DNA of 64,000 nt from Mesorhizobium ciceri WSM4083 (GTDB lineage Bacteria > Pseudomonadota > Alphaproteobacteria > Rhizobiales > Rhizobiaceae), in contig NZ_JAFG01000003.1 of NCBI RefSeq assembly GCF_000519305.1, positions 1,057,070-1,121,069 of the forward strand. Reading direction: 5' to 3'. This document shows, piece after piece, positions 8,171-17,657 of this stretch; within the stretch, counting starts at the first letter, position 1, and the number at the start of each line of letters is the position of its first letter. The notes beneath the pieces were generated by a model that searched no databases, was not told the origin of the DNA, and saw only the letters and a program-made list of their open reading frames with translations. The translations under genes and the position numbers were made by a program.

Positions 8171-9625
8171 TCATCCCACCTTCAGCCCGCCGAAGCAGGC
8201 ATATTTCAGCTCCACATATTCATCGATGCCGTACTTGGAGCCTTCGCGGCCGAAGCCGCTTTCCTTGACGCCTCCAAAGGGGGCAAGCTCGGTGGAGATC
8301 AGGCCTTCGTTGATGCCGACCATGCCGAACTGCAATTCTTCCAGGACGTGCCAGATGCGGTTGACGTCACGGGCGTAGAAATAGGCCATCAGGCCGTAGC
8401 GCGTGTCGTTGGCGAGGCGGATGACTTCCGCTTCGTCCTTGAAGCGAAAGACCGGGGCGATTGGACCGAAGGCTTCTTCCTGCGCCAGCCGCATCGGCGC
8501 CAGCATTCCGCTCAGCACGGTCGGCTCGAACCAGGTGCCGCCGAGCGCATGCGGCTTGCCGCCAGTCTCGATGCGCGCGCCGCGATCCACGGCGTCGCCG
8601 ACAAGCTCTGCCACCTTCGCCACGGCTTTCGCGTTGATGAGCGGACCCTGCACCACCTCCGGCGCAGCGCCGTCGCCGACTTTCAGGCTGGCAACCTGCT
8701 CGGTCAGCTTTGCCACGAAGGCGTCATGGATGCCGTCCTGCACATAGATGCGGTTGGTGCAGACGCAGGTCTGGCCGGAATTGCGGAATTTCGAGGCGAT
8801 GGCACCGGCGACGGCGAGATCGAGGTCGGCGTCGTCGAAGACGATGAACGGCGCATTGCCGCCGAGTTCCAGCGACAGTTTCTTGAGCGTATCGGCGCAC
8901 TGCCGCATCAGGAGCTTGCCGACGGCTGTCGAGCCGGTGAAGGAGAGTTTTCGGATCACCGGATGCTCGCAGAGCAGGCGCCCGATGCCGGCGGCATCCT
9001 TCGAGGGCACGATGTTGAGCACGCCGGCCGGAATGCCGGCCTGCATGGCAAGCTCGCCTATGGCGAGCGCCGTCAGCGGCGTTTCCTCGGAGGGCTTGAC
9101 GACCATGGTGCAGCCGGCGGCGAGCGCTGCCGCTGCCTTGCGGGTGATCATCGCCAGAGGAAAGTTCCAGGGCGTGATGGCGGCGCAGACGCCGATCGGC
9201 TGTTTCAGCACCAGGAAGCGCCGGTCGCGGCCAGCGGATGGGATAACGTCGCCGTAGACGCGCTTGGCCTCCTCGGAAAACCAGTCAACGAAGGACGCTC
9301 CGAACGCGACCTCGCCGCGGGCCTCGTAAAGCGGCTTGCCCTGCTCGGCCGTGATCAGCCGGGCAAGGTCTTCCGTGTGGGCGGTGATCAGGTCGAACCA
9401 GGCGCGCAGCAGCTTGGCCCGTTCCTTGGCCGGGCGCTGGCGCCAGTCCACGTGCGCGCGCTCGGCCGCAAGGATCGCCCGCTCGACATCGGCGGCTGCA
9501 AGATCGGCGACACGGGCGAGAACCGTGCCCGTCGCCGGATTGCGGACCTCGAAGGTCGCGCCCGAGTCCGCGCCGGCCCAGGCGCCATCGATGAAGGCCT
9601 GGTCGTGAAGCAATGCGGGCGTCAT
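8171..9625 (-). CDS. gabD: NAD(P)-dependent succinate-semialdehyde dehydrogenase
   Basis: Aldehyde dehydrogenase of 484 residues (E. coli GabD has 482), oxidising succinate semialdehyde, and probably glutarate semialdehyde, to the diacid. Visible are the PWNFPLAM segment, FTGSTAVGK cofactor loop, general-base Glu253 in LELGG and catalytic Cys287 in SGQTCVCTNR. The ATG at 9625 is chosen because it overlaps the gabT stop by four bases (ATGA) and starts at the usual family position; the frame is open further upstream only inside gabT. It is the last gene of the long leftward operon and handles the aldehyde made by GabT. Confidence 0.95.
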   Translation of the reverse strand: MTPALLHDQAFIDGAWAGADSGATFEVRNPATGTVLARVADLAAADVERAILAAERAHVDWRQRPAKERAKLLRAWFDLITAHTEDLARLITAEQGKPLYEARGEVAFGASFVDWFSEEAKRVYGDVIPSAGRDRRFLVLKQPIGVCAAITPWNFPLAMITRKAAAALAAGCTMVVKPSEETPLTALAIGELAMQAGIPAGVLNIVPSKDAAGIGRLLCEHPVIRKLSFTGSTAVGKLLMRQCADTLKKLSLELGGNAPFIVFDDADLDLAVAGAIASKFRNSGQTCVCTNRIYVQDGIHDAFVAKLTEQVASLKVGDGAAPEVVQGPLINAKAVAKVAELVGDAVDRGARIETGGKPHALGGTWFEPTVLSGMLAPMRLAQEEAFGPIAPVFRFKDEAEVIRLANDTRYGLMAYFYARDVNRIWHVLEELQFGMVGINEGLISTELAPFGGVKESGFGREGSKYGIDEYVELKYACFGGLKVG

Positions 9626-10926
9626 TGTCCGCTCTCCACCTTTTCCAGCGCCGCCCGCAGGCTGTCCTTGAGGATGGCAATACCTTCGTCGAGATGATCG
9701 AAGGGTATGGTCAGCGGCGTCAGCACGCGCACGACATTGCCATGCACGCCGCAGGAGAGCAGCAGCAGGCCCTTTTCGGCGGCGGTGTGCGTGATGGCCT
9801 TTACCAGTTCCGGCCAAGGCTGGCGCGTCTCGCGGTCATGCACGAATTCGATCGCCACCATGGCGCCAAGGCCGCGCACCTCGCCGATGCAGGAAAACTC
9901 GTTGCCCTCTTGCCAGCCCTCGAAGACCGCCTTCAGCCGGCGCCCGACCTCGTTGGCGCGGTCGATCAGCTTCTCTTCCTCGATGATCTCCAGCACCGCG
10001 ATCGATGCCGCGCAGGACAGAGGATTGCCGGCAAAGGTGGAGCCGACGCCACCCATCGGGATCTTGTCCATGACATCGGCGCGGCCGGTGACGGCGGCGA
10101 TCGGGAAGCCGCCGCCAAGGCCCTTGGCCATGACGACGATATCGGCGGCGACGCCGGCATGTTCCATCGCGAACAATTTTCCGGTGCGGGCGAAGCCCGT
10201 CTGGATCTCGTCGGCGATCAGCAGGATGCCATGCCTGTCGCAGATCTCGCGCAGCGTGCGCAGGAAGGTGACGGGCGCCGGGTAGAAACCGCCCTCGCCC
10301 TGCACCGGTTCGACGAAGATGCCGGCGACGCGCGTCGGGTCCACTTCGGAGCGGAAGAAGCGGTCGAGCGCGGTCAGGGATTCCTGCTCGGAAATGCCGT
10401 GATAGGGGATCGGGAACGGCAGGTGGAAGACATCCGGCACCAGCGGACCGAAGCCGGCCTTGTAAGGATTGGTCTTGCCGGTCAGCGTCATCGCCATCAG
10501 CGTGCGGCCATGGAAAGCGCCGGAGAAGGCGACGAAGGCCGAGCGACCGGTCGCGGCTCGGGCGATCTTGGCAGCGTTCTCCACGGCCTCGGCGCCGGTG
10601 GAGACGAGAAAAGTCTTCTTCGGGAAGTCACCCGGCACCAGCTCGTTCAGCTTCTCGCAGACCGTGACATAGTCGATATAGGGCGTGGTCTGGAACGAGG
10701 TGTGCGTGACCTTGTCGAGCTGGTTGCGCACGCGCTCGACCACCTTCGGATGGCGATGGCCGGTGTTGTTGACGGCGATGCCGGCGGCAAAATCGATGTA
10801 GCGCTTGCCTTCGACGTCCCACAATTCGGCGTTCTCCGCCTTCTCGATATAGACATCGAGATGTTTCGACAGGCCAGCCGGAATGGCGGCAGCGCGCCGC
10901 GCCGTGAAGGCAGCGTTGGTGGACAT
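9622..10926 (-). CDS. gabT: 4-aminobutyrate / 5-aminovalerate aminotransferase
   Basis: Class III PLP-dependent omega-aminotransferase of 434 residues, transferring the amino group of 4-aminobutyrate (and in many bacteria 5-aminovalerate) to 2-oxoglutarate. The PLP region shows the phosphate-binding STGAEAVENA loop, LLIADEIQTGFARTG with Asp239, and Schiff-base Lys268 in VVMAKGLGGG. It starts 97 bp after the 63-residue Cys-rich gene, beyond a strong hairpin, and overlaps gabD. With HyuAB upstream it would process the amino acid released from a lactam or amide. Confidence 0.95.
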   Translation of the reverse strand: MSTNAAFTARRAAAIPAGLSKHLDVYIEKAENAELWDVEGKRYIDFAAGIAVNNTGHRHPKVVERVRNQLDKVTHTSFQTTPYIDYVTVCEKLNELVPGDFPKKTFLVSTGAEAVENAAKIARAATGRSAFVAFSGAFHGRTLMAMTLTGKTNPYKAGFGPLVPDVFHLPFPIPYHGISEQESLTALDRFFRSEVDPTRVAGIFVEPVQGEGGFYPAPVTFLRTLREICDRHGILLIADEIQTGFARTGKLFAMEHAGVAADIVVMAKGLGGGFPIAAVTGRADVMDKIPMGGVGSTFAGNPLSCAASIAVLEIIEEEKLIDRANEVGRRLKAVFEGWQEGNEFSCIGEVRGLGAMVAIEFVHDRETRQPWPELVKAITHTAAEKGLLLLSCGVHGNVVRVLTPLTIPFDHLDEGIAILKDSLRAALEKVESGQ

Positions 10927-10982
10927 GGGTATCTCCTTGGACAGTTTGTTATGGCGCGGCGCTTATCGCGGCGCTTGAAGTG

Positions 10983-11013
10983 GCCGGCCCCGTCCCTGAC
11001 GGACGGGGCCGGC
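10983..11013 (-). terminator. Perfect 13-bp stem-loop between the Cys-rich gene and gabT
   Basis: Arms GCCGGCCCCGTCC and GGACGGGGCCGGC pair perfectly around a 5-nt loop. Neither strand has a following T-run, so it is more likely an RNA-processing or stability element, or an attenuator separating hyuAB from gabTD, than a strict intrinsic terminator. Confidence 0.6.
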
Positions 11014-11023
11014 GCATCAAAGC

Positions 11024-11215
11024 CTAGACTGCAGCCTTGGCGCGGCGGGCGTCCCGCTCGATCTTCCAGTCGACGCATTCCTGAGAGCAATAGATGCTCC
11101 CGTCATGCGTCTTCCTGCGGGCGGAATCCTCGGCCGAGGCCTCGTAGATCAGCACGCCGCAATTGGCGCATTTCGTGTAGCTTTCGATGTAAAGTCCGTT
11201 CAGCGAAAACTTCAT
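11024..11215 (-). CDS. Small Cys-rich (zinc-ribbon-like) protein in the hydantoinase operon
   Basis: A 63-residue protein with CANC (CxxC) near residue 19 and CSQEC (CxxxC) about 20 residues later, a spacing that would bind zinc. The rest is short and charged, ending in a Lys/Arg/Ala tail. An AGGAGG ribosome site precedes the ATG, and the gene begins 4 bp after the hyuB stop, so it is clearly translated with hyuAB. I do not recognise a named family. A third subunit or metal-delivery protein for the HyuAB enzyme is an inference from position alone; acetone-carboxylase-type enzymes of this superfamily do have small extra subunits. Confidence 0.75.
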   Translation of the reverse strand: MKFSLNGLYIESYTKCANCGVLIYEASAEDSARRKTHDGSIYCSQECVDWKIERDARRAKAAV

Positions 11216-11219
11216 GGTC

Positions 11220-12917
11220 TCAGGCCTCCTGATAGCCGTAGTGTTTGTGGGCGGCCGCCTTCGAGACATAGCCTTCGCGGACATCCTCCGCGACAGCCGC
11301 CGGATCGCGCTTTGCAGGCTCGCCGTAGCCGCCACCGCCAGGGGTGACAAGCCGCACGCGATCGCCGCGGCGAATGGAGACGTTGGAGTAGCGGCTGGTC
11401 GAGGCCTTGCCATAGGCCTCGCGCATCGTCTGCCAGTCGCTTCGTCCGGACTTCATGACCAGCGTCGCGCCGAGACCGCCTTCCGTGCCCCCGTTCAGGC
11501 CCCAGGGGGCCAAAAGGTGACGGTCGGTCATCTGCGAACAGATGATCTCGTCGTTGAGGCACAGCATCTGCTTGGAGTAGCCGACCCCGCCGCGATATTC
11601 ACCCGCACCGCCGGCATCGACGTTGAAGGCGAGGCTTTCGATGCGCCAGGGGAAGCGCGTCTCGTAGACTTCGACCGGCGTGATGCGGCAATTGCCGTTG
11701 ATCGAGTCGACGCCGTCATTGCCGTCGGCAAAGGCGCGGCCGCCCCAGCCGACCGCTTCGAGGTCGTAGCAGGCGAAATACTCGCCTGTGTCGGCATCGA
11801 CGCCGCCGAAGACGAAGTTGCAATGGGTGGCACCCTCCGCCGCCATCACCCGGTTTGGGATCGCCGGAGCCATGGCGCCGAGGATCGTGCCGACGATGCG
11901 TGGATGGGTTTCGGTGTTGCCGCCGACTTCCGGCGCGGGGAAGTCCACGTTGACGATGGTGCCGGGCGGCGCCATGACGCGGATCGGCCGGAAGCAGCCG
12001 GAATTGCGCGGTATCGTCGGATCGGTCATGTGCAGCACGGCGTTGTAGGCCGCCGATGTGGCAACGCCGAGCGTGGCGTTGATCGGGCCGGAGGCCTGCG
12101 GCGAGGAACCGTGATAGTCGACGATGATCTCGCCGCCGCGCTTATGCACCTCGACGGCGACTGTGTAGGTGCGGTCGGCGTCGATACCGTCGCTCTCAAT
12201 CGTGTCGGAGAAGGCATAGATGCCGTCCGGGATCGCTTCCAGTTCGGCGCGCATGCGGCGCTCCGAATAGAGCAACAGGTCGTTGACCGTCTCCTTGATC
12301 TTCTCCTTGCCGTACTTCTGGTAGATCTGCGCCATCTGCTTTTCGCCGAGGTCGACGGCGGCGATGAGGGCGCGCAGATCGCCATAGTTGACGCGCGGCG
12401 TCCGCACATTGGCGAGAAGCAGCTTCCAGACCTCGATATTGTCCTTGCCGCGCTTCTTGATCTTGACCGGCGGAATGCGAAGGCCCTCCTGGAAGATCTC
12501 CGTCGCCTCGCCACAGAAGCCGCCGGGCGCCATGCCGCCGACTTCGGCGATATGGCCGATGGCGACGGCAAAGCCCATGATCTCGCCGTCGACGAAAATC
12601 GGCTTGAAGAAGGTATGCTCCGGCGTATGCAGGCCCCCGCGATAGGGGTCGTTGTGCAGGATGACGTCGCCCTCCTCGATCTCGTCGATCGGGATTTCCT
12701 TGAGGCAGGATTTGACCAGCAGCGGCATGCCGCCGATCTGCGCCGGGCAATAGTCGGCGACGGCGATCATGTCGCCGTTCATGTCGGCAAGCCCGCAGGT
12801 GAAGTCGAGCGCCTCGTTGAAGATCGTCGAATAGGACGTCTTCATCAACACGATCCCCATCTCCTTGCAGAGAGAGACCATGCTGGATTCCAGAATGTTC
12901 ATCGTAACGAAGTCCAT
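11220..12917 (-). CDS. hyuB: Hydantoinase B/oxoprolinase family subunit
   Basis: A 565-residue protein of the HyuB family, the partner of HyuA in ATP-dependent amide-ring hydrolases (N-methylhydantoinase, 5-oxoprolinase, caprolactamase) and in acetone-type carboxylases. Recognisable stretches are MKTSYSTIFNEALDFTCG near the N-terminus, HNDPYRGGLHTPEH, GGFCGEATEIFQEG, and the C-terminal Gly-rich VTPGGGGYGEP. It follows hyuA by 11 bp. With GabT/GabD downstream, a lactam such as 2-pyrrolidone or 2-piperidone is a plausible substrate, but hydantoin or oxoproline cannot be excluded. Confidence 0.9.
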   Translation of the reverse strand: MDFVTMNILESSMVSLCKEMGIVLMKTSYSTIFNEALDFTCGLADMNGDMIAVADYCPAQIGGMPLLVKSCLKEIPIDEIEEGDVILHNDPYRGGLHTPEHTFFKPIFVDGEIMGFAVAIGHIAEVGGMAPGGFCGEATEIFQEGLRIPPVKIKKRGKDNIEVWKLLLANVRTPRVNYGDLRALIAAVDLGEKQMAQIYQKYGKEKIKETVNDLLLYSERRMRAELEAIPDGIYAFSDTIESDGIDADRTYTVAVEVHKRGGEIIVDYHGSSPQASGPINATLGVATSAAYNAVLHMTDPTIPRNSGCFRPIRVMAPPGTIVNVDFPAPEVGGNTETHPRIVGTILGAMAPAIPNRVMAAEGATHCNFVFGGVDADTGEYFACYDLEAVGWGGRAFADGNDGVDSINGNCRITPVEVYETRFPWRIESLAFNVDAGGAGEYRGGVGYSKQMLCLNDEIICSQMTDRHLLAPWGLNGGTEGGLGATLVMKSGRSDWQTMREAYGKASTSRYSNVSIRRGDRVRLVTPGGGGYGEPAKRDPAAVAEDVREGYVSKAAAHKHYGYQEA

Positions 12918-12928
12918 GATGGTACTCC

Positions 12929-14959
12929 TCAGGCCGAAATGATCAGATTGCCGAGCCGGTCGACGCGGAGCGTCTGTTTCGGCTGCAAAATGGTGACGGA
13001 GGCGCTTTCCTCCACAATGGCGGGACCGGCGACGGTCTGCCCCTGCTTGAACGTGCCGCGGTCGTAGGTCTTTACCTCGTGCCAGCCGTCCTCGAAGCGT
13101 ACCTTGCGGCTGCCGGAGGATGCCGGCGTGCCTTCGCCCTTTTCGAGTTCCCGCATCTTCGGCTTTTCGGAAACGGCGACGGCGACGACCTTGAGATTGA
13201 CCGTCTCGATGGTCTCTCCGGGGATGGAGAAGCCGAAGCGGTTCTGGTGCTCCTCGTGGAAGCGTTCCCAGAGGCTTGCTGTGGTTTCCTCGGTGAAGTG
13301 GTTGGCAGGGAAGCTCAGCTCCAGCTCGTGGTTCTGGCCGAAGTAGCGGGCCTCGATGGAGCGGTAGACCTCCACCTTCTGCTGGTAGCCCTGGGAGACC
13401 AGCTCGGCAATGGCGCCATCCACCAGTTCCGTCATTGCCGCCGTGGCGCGGGCACCGTCGAAGTATTTCGAGATCTGCTGTACCGTTCGATGCCGGTCGA
13501 CGCGCGCATCGGTCATGATGAAGCCGAAGGCGGAAAACTGGCCGGGATAGTTGGGCACGATGCCCTGCGGAATGCCGGAAATATCCATCAGGTCGCAGAT
13601 GTGCACCGGCCCCGCCCCGCCCGAGGCGACGAGCGAGAAGTCACGCGGATCGAGGCCGCGCTGGAGGAGAACGGCACGCAGCGCGCCCAGCATGTTGTTG
13701 TTGGCGATCTGCACCATGGCGAAGGCAGCCGCGTCGACCTCGAGGCCGAGCTGGTCGGCGATCGTCTTGACCGCGCGATGCGCCGCCTCGGCGTCGAGCT
13801 TCATCTTGCCGCCGAGGAAATAGTCGGGGTTGATGCGTCCGAGCACGACATTGGCGTCCGTCACCGTGGCATTCTCCCCGCCACGGCCGTAGCAGGCAGG
13901 CCCCGGCGCCGCACCGGCCGATTGCGGGCCCATGCGCAGCATACCGCCCTTGTCGATCCAGGCGATGGAGCCGCCGCCGGCGCCGATCGTGTGGATGTCG
14001 ATCATCGGAATCTGGATCGGCAGGCCCCATTCGATCTCGAAGCTCGTCGTTACATGCTCCATGCCGTCCACGACGGTCGAGCAATCGGTCGAGGTTCCAC
14101 CCATGTCGAAGGTAACGAGGTTCTTGATGCCGGTGAGTTCGGAGAGGACGCGAGTGGCGACGACCGCACCGGTCGGGCCGGAGAGCGTCATCTGCACCGG
14201 CGCTTCGGCGGCACCCTTCAGCGTCGATTCACCGCCGTTCGACTTGATCACGCCGATCCTGTCGCCGATGCCGATGCTATCGAGGCGCTTCTGCATGCGG
14301 TGAAAATTGTCGGAGACGATGGGCTTCAGATACGCGTCGGCAATCGTGGTGGAGGCGCGGTCGTATTCCTTCCACTTCGGCAGCACGTCGTAGGAAATCG
14401 AGATCGGCATGCCGGGCAGTTCTTCCGCGAGGATGTCGCGGATGCGCTGCTCGTGGCTCGGGTCGATATAGGAAAACAGCGTGCAGACGGCGATCGCCTC
14501 GATCGTGCCGTCGGCCTTGATCGTAGCGGCGACCTCGCGCACGGCCGCCTCATCGAGCGCCGTGACAAGCTCGCCCTTGGCGCTGAAACGCCCGCCGATC
14601 TCATAGGTGTCAGCGCGCTTCATCAACGGCTTGGTCTTGATCCAGGTGATGTCGTAGTGACTGCGGCGGTCGCCGCGCTGGATGAAGGGGACATCGCGAA
14701 AGCCGGTGGTCGTGACATAGGCGACCTTTGCGCCGCGCCTCGTCAGCAGCGCGTTGGTGGCGATCGTCGTGCCGAGACGGATCTTGTCCACGCTTGCGAC
14801 ATCCTCCAACTGTGCGAGCCCCTGGAGCACGCCTTCGATCGGTTCGGAGGGGGTCGTCAGGTTCTTCCAGTTTTCGATGGTGCCGGTCGCCGCGTCGTAG
14901 GAAACGAAGTCGGTAAACGTTCCCCCGATGTCGATGCCGATGATTTTCCTGTCAGGCAT
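12929..14959 (-). CDS. hyuA: Hydantoinase A/oxoprolinase family subunit
   Basis: A 676-residue ATP-binding subunit of the HyuA family (Hydant_A_N followed by hydantoinase A domains). Features in order: GIDIGGTFTDF at residues 8-18 (actin-like phosphate loop), GTTIATNALLTRRGAKVAYV, MGGTSTDCSTV and ASGGAGPVHICDLM. I chose the ATG at 14959 because GAGGA lies 6 nt upstream and the family motif starts immediately; a longer frame begins at 14989. It lies 26 bp after the GntR gene. It should activate the substrate amide oxygen with ATP so that HyuB can hydrolyse the ring. Confidence 0.92.
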   Translation of the reverse strand: MPDRKIIGIDIGGTFTDFVSYDAATGTIENWKNLTTPSEPIEGVLQGLAQLEDVASVDKIRLGTTIATNALLTRRGAKVAYVTTTGFRDVPFIQRGDRRSHYDITWIKTKPLMKRADTYEIGGRFSAKGELVTALDEAAVREVAATIKADGTIEAIAVCTLFSYIDPSHEQRIRDILAEELPGMPISISYDVLPKWKEYDRASTTIADAYLKPIVSDNFHRMQKRLDSIGIGDRIGVIKSNGGESTLKGAAEAPVQMTLSGPTGAVVATRVLSELTGIKNLVTFDMGGTSTDCSTVVDGMEHVTTSFEIEWGLPIQIPMIDIHTIGAGGGSIAWIDKGGMLRMGPQSAGAAPGPACYGRGGENATVTDANVVLGRINPDYFLGGKMKLDAEAAHRAVKTIADQLGLEVDAAAFAMVQIANNNMLGALRAVLLQRGLDPRDFSLVASGGAGPVHICDLMDISGIPQGIVPNYPGQFSAFGFIMTDARVDRHRTVQQISKYFDGARATAAMTELVDGAIAELVSQGYQQKVEVYRSIEARYFGQNHELELSFPANHFTEETTASLWERFHEEHQNRFGFSIPGETIETVNLKVVAVAVSEKPKMRELEKGEGTPASSGSRKVRFEDGWHEVKTYDRGTFKQGQTVAGPAIVEESASVTILQPKQTLRVDRLGNLIISA

Positions 14960-14985
14960 TATGTCCTCATTTCTCATGGATAGGA

Positions 14986-15687
14986 TCAAGACGAGCGGGG
15001 TTTTTCCCGGTCGTAAGCTTCAAGCAGGTGACGCCAGGAATCGCGGATGTGATCGCGAATGGCATCCATCGCCTTTTGGGGATTGCGGGTGCGCAGAGCC
15101 TCGACGATCGGCCAGTGATCGACGGCCGCCGCCATCTGGCTCTCGAACTGGCGTTCCGCCATGGTGATCAGCATCTGCACTTCCGCCTGGATGTTGGTGA
15201 AGGCGTGCAGCGTCTGGCGGTTCTTCGAGAGCCGGCAGATCTCGAGGTGGAAGGCGAGGTCGTTTTCGACCAGCGCGATCTCGTCATTGGCATTGGCGGC
15301 CGCGACCATGGCATCAACGAAACCGGCAATGCGGTCGATGTCGGCATCCGTCATCTGCGGCAGCGCCTGTTCCATCGCAAAACGTTCGACGACGATGCGG
15401 AAGGAGAATATCTCATCGATATCGCTGTGCAGGAAGGTTCGAACGAAGGTGCCCTTGCGGGGAACCGCGACGAGCAGGCCGCGCTCCTCCAACCGGCGGA
15501 TCGCCTCGCGGATGGGGTTGCGGCTGATCCCCAGCTGGCGGGCCAGTTCCGCTTCGTTGATGCGCTGGCCGGGCTGGAGCCGGCCGAAGATCAGTTCGCG
15601 CACGAGCAACGTCGAAACCTGGTCGGACAGCATCCGGTGGTCGATGATGCCGATCGGTTCGTCCGTATTGAAGAGATTGTTAGCCAT
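14986..15687 (-). CDS. GntR-family regulator, FCD (FadR) subfamily
   Basis: A 233-residue regulator with an N-terminal winged helix (LLVRELIFGRLQPGQRIN, RQLGISRNPIREAIRRLEERGLL) and a C-terminal all-helical FCD sensor domain that usually binds a metal and a carboxylate ligand. The ATG at 15687 is preceded by AGGGG and overlaps the livM stop by 8 bp, placing it inside the transporter-hyu operon. It is the only regulator in the region and is the natural candidate to bind the 20-bp inverted repeat at 19773-19792 in the divergent promoter. Confidence 0.9.
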   Translation of the reverse strand: MANNLFNTDEPIGIIDHRMLSDQVSTLLVRELIFGRLQPGQRINEAELARQLGISRNPIREAIRRLEERGLLVAVPRKGTFVRTFLHSDIDEIFSFRIVVERFAMEQALPQMTDADIDRIAGFVDAMVAAANANDEIALVENDLAFHLEICRLSKNRQTLHAFTNIQAEVQMLITMAERQFESQMAAAVDHWPIVEALRTRNPQKAMDAIRDHIRDSWRHLLEAYDREKPRSS

Positions 15688-16732
15688 TGATGAGCCCCTT
15701 ATCGCGCTGTGGCCGCTGCGGCAGGCCAATTTCTCGCCCTGCCATGATCCCGTCTTTGCGGAAGACCAGTATCAACAGCATAAAGCCCGCGATGATAAGT
15801 TCCTGCGTGCCCGCCGGCAGCGACCACTGTTGGCCGCCGATCGAAATTCCGCCTTCGAGGCGACGGAAGATATCGACCATCGCCGTGATGACGACGACGC
15901 CGACGACCGCGCCGGCAAGGCTGCCCATGCCGCCGACGATGAGCATGGCGAGCGCGAGAAAGGTGAAGCTCAGGAAGAAATTGTTGATCGACACGGTGCC
16001 GAGGTAGTGCGCCTGCAACACGCCGCCGAGGCCGACCAGGAAACCCGAGAGCGTGAAGGCAATGAGCCGCGACCAGTAGAGCGAGATGCCCGACGCGGCG
16101 GCCGCGACCTCGTCTTCCCGCGTCGCCCGGATCGCAAGGCCGAAGGCGGAAATCTGGTAGAGATAGGCGACGACGATCGCGAGAACGGCGCAGATGAGCG
16201 CAAGCCAGGCCGTCACATAGGTTGGCAGGCCGACGATCGAGGCAGAGCCCATCGTGACGCTGTCCCAGTTGGAATAGACCACGTTCAGGATAAAGAGCAC
16301 CGCAAGCGTGGAGATCGACGCCGCAAGGCCCGTGAGCCGCATGATGACGAGGCCGGTGAGGAAAGCGGCGGCGCCGGCGAGCAGCACCGAGACGATGGCG
16401 GACGGCAGCAGCGGAATGCTCTGGTCGCGCAGGAAATGCGGCAGGCCGGACATGGTGATCGGCTTCAGCATCTCGCAGCAGGTCTGCCAGGCCGAGGCAT
16501 AGGCTGCGATCGCCATGAACGTGGCATGGCCGAAGGAAATGATGCCGGAATTGCCGACGAAGACGTAAAGCCCGACGACGATGACAATGCTGATCAGCAT
16601 TTCGATGACGGTGCGCTGCAGGGACAGACCGCCGAATTGGCCGGTGACCACGACGATGAGCGCGAGCGGCACGACGAGCGCCAGCACCGGAAACCAGAAG
16701 CGGGCGATCACGGCAAGGGATGGCATCTTCAT
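15680..16732 (-). CDS. livM: Branched-chain amino-acid-type ABC transporter permease (LivM family)
   Basis: A 350-residue inner-membrane permease with the LivM signature GNSGIISFGHATFMAIAAYASA in the first third and about ten hydrophobic segments. The C-terminal RKDGIMAGREIG end is typical for LivM. It forms the heterodimeric channel with LivH. Its ATG overlaps the livH stop by one base, and its own end overlaps the gntR start. The substrate is inferred to be the amino acid, lactam or amide handled by HyuAB-GabTD. Confidence 0.92.
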   Translation of the reverse strand: MKMPSLAVIARFWFPVLALVVPLALIVVVTGQFGGLSLQRTVIEMLISIVIVVGLYVFVGNSGIISFGHATFMAIAAYASAWQTCCEMLKPITMSGLPHFLRDQSIPLLPSAIVSVLLAGAAAFLTGLVIMRLTGLAASISTLAVLFILNVVYSNWDSVTMGSASIVGLPTYVTAWLALICAVLAIVVAYLYQISAFGLAIRATREDEVAAAASGISLYWSRLIAFTLSGFLVGLGGVLQAHYLGTVSINNFFLSFTFLALAMLIVGGMGSLAGAVVGVVVITAMVDIFRRLEGGISIGGQQWSLPAGTQELIIAGFMLLILVFRKDGIMAGREIGLPQRPQRDKGLING

Positions 16733-17646
16733 TATACACGTTCCTTCGCGGCGCTGGTGACGATGAGGCCTTGCGGGCGGACGAGAAGGATCAGGATGAC
16801 GAGCGCGAACACACCGGCATCGCGGAAGGGGCGTAGATCGGTCGGCAGGTAGGTTTGCAGGAGCACGCTGGCGACACCCACGAGGAACCCGCCGAGTGCG
16901 GCCCCAGGCAGCGAGCCCATGCCGCCGATGACGGTGGCGAAGAAGCCATAGACGACGGGCATCAGGCCCATGCGCAGATCGAGCGTGCCGGTCTGGATCG
17001 TGAGCAGCAGGGAGACCACGCCGCTGAGCAGGCCCGAAATGGCAAAGGCGAGTGCGATCACCCGGTTCGCCGGCATGCCGAGCAGACGGGCCATCTGGAA
17101 GTTTTCCGCCGCCGCCCGCATCTGGATGCCGAGCGGTGTCTTCTTGAGAAAGAGAACCAGCGCGACGAGCAGGCCGGCCGTGACGCCCATGGTCAGGAGC
17201 TGCACGCCCGGAACGCGCACGCCGCCGATTTCCACCGCATTTGCGAGACTCTGCCCGATGCCGACCGATTTGGGCCGGCCGGTATGGATGAGCATGACGA
17301 GGTTCTGCAGGAAATAGCTGACGGCGAAGGAGGAGATGAGCAGCGTCGACGGGTTGGAATTGCGCAGCGGCCGGAAGGCCACGCGCTCCGTCAGCAGCGC
17401 CAGCACGACCACCACGGAAAGCACGCCGCCGATCATGAGGGCAGCGGGCAGCGCGCCGAGCAGCAGCGGCGGCGTGACGCTCGCCGTCGGCACGACCAGC
17501 GCATAGGCGCCGATCGTAATATAGTCAGCCTGGGCGAAATTGACGAGCCGCATGACGCCGAAGACGAGGCCGATCGCCAGCGCGACAAGGGCATAGAGGC
17601 TGCCCAGCGCGATGGCGTCGACGAGAACTTGAACGATGTTGGCCAT
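16732..17646 (-). CDS. livH: Branched-chain amino-acid-type ABC transporter permease (LivH family)
   Basis: A 304-residue permease with the LivH hallmarks: the N-terminal ALGSLYALVALAIGLVFGVM segment, NFAQADYITIGAY, and a C-terminal RPFRDAGVFALVILILLVRP. The ATG at 17646 follows the livG stop by 11 bp; open sequence upstream of it lies inside livG and is ignored. It partners LivM. Confidence 0.92.
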   Translation of the reverse strand: MANIVQVLVDAIALGSLYALVALAIGLVFGVMRLVNFAQADYITIGAYALVVPTASVTPPLLLGALPAALMIGGVLSVVVVLALLTERVAFRPLRNSNPSTLLISSFAVSYFLQNLVMLIHTGRPKSVGIGQSLANAVEIGGVRVPGVQLLTMGVTAGLLVALVLFLKKTPLGIQMRAAAENFQMARLLGMPANRVIALAFAISGLLSGVVSLLLTIQTGTLDLRMGLMPVVYGFFATVIGGMGSLPGAALGGFLVGVASVLLQTYLPTDLRPFRDAGVFALVILILLVRPQGLIVTSAAKERV

Positions 17647-17657
17647 GGCGTCCCGTC

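Noticed and set aside
11214..14983. Very long open frames on the plus strand opposite hyuB and hyuA (617 and 634 codons)
   Set aside because: They are antisense to genes with clear family motifs, show no domains of their own, and arise from GC-rich codon use.
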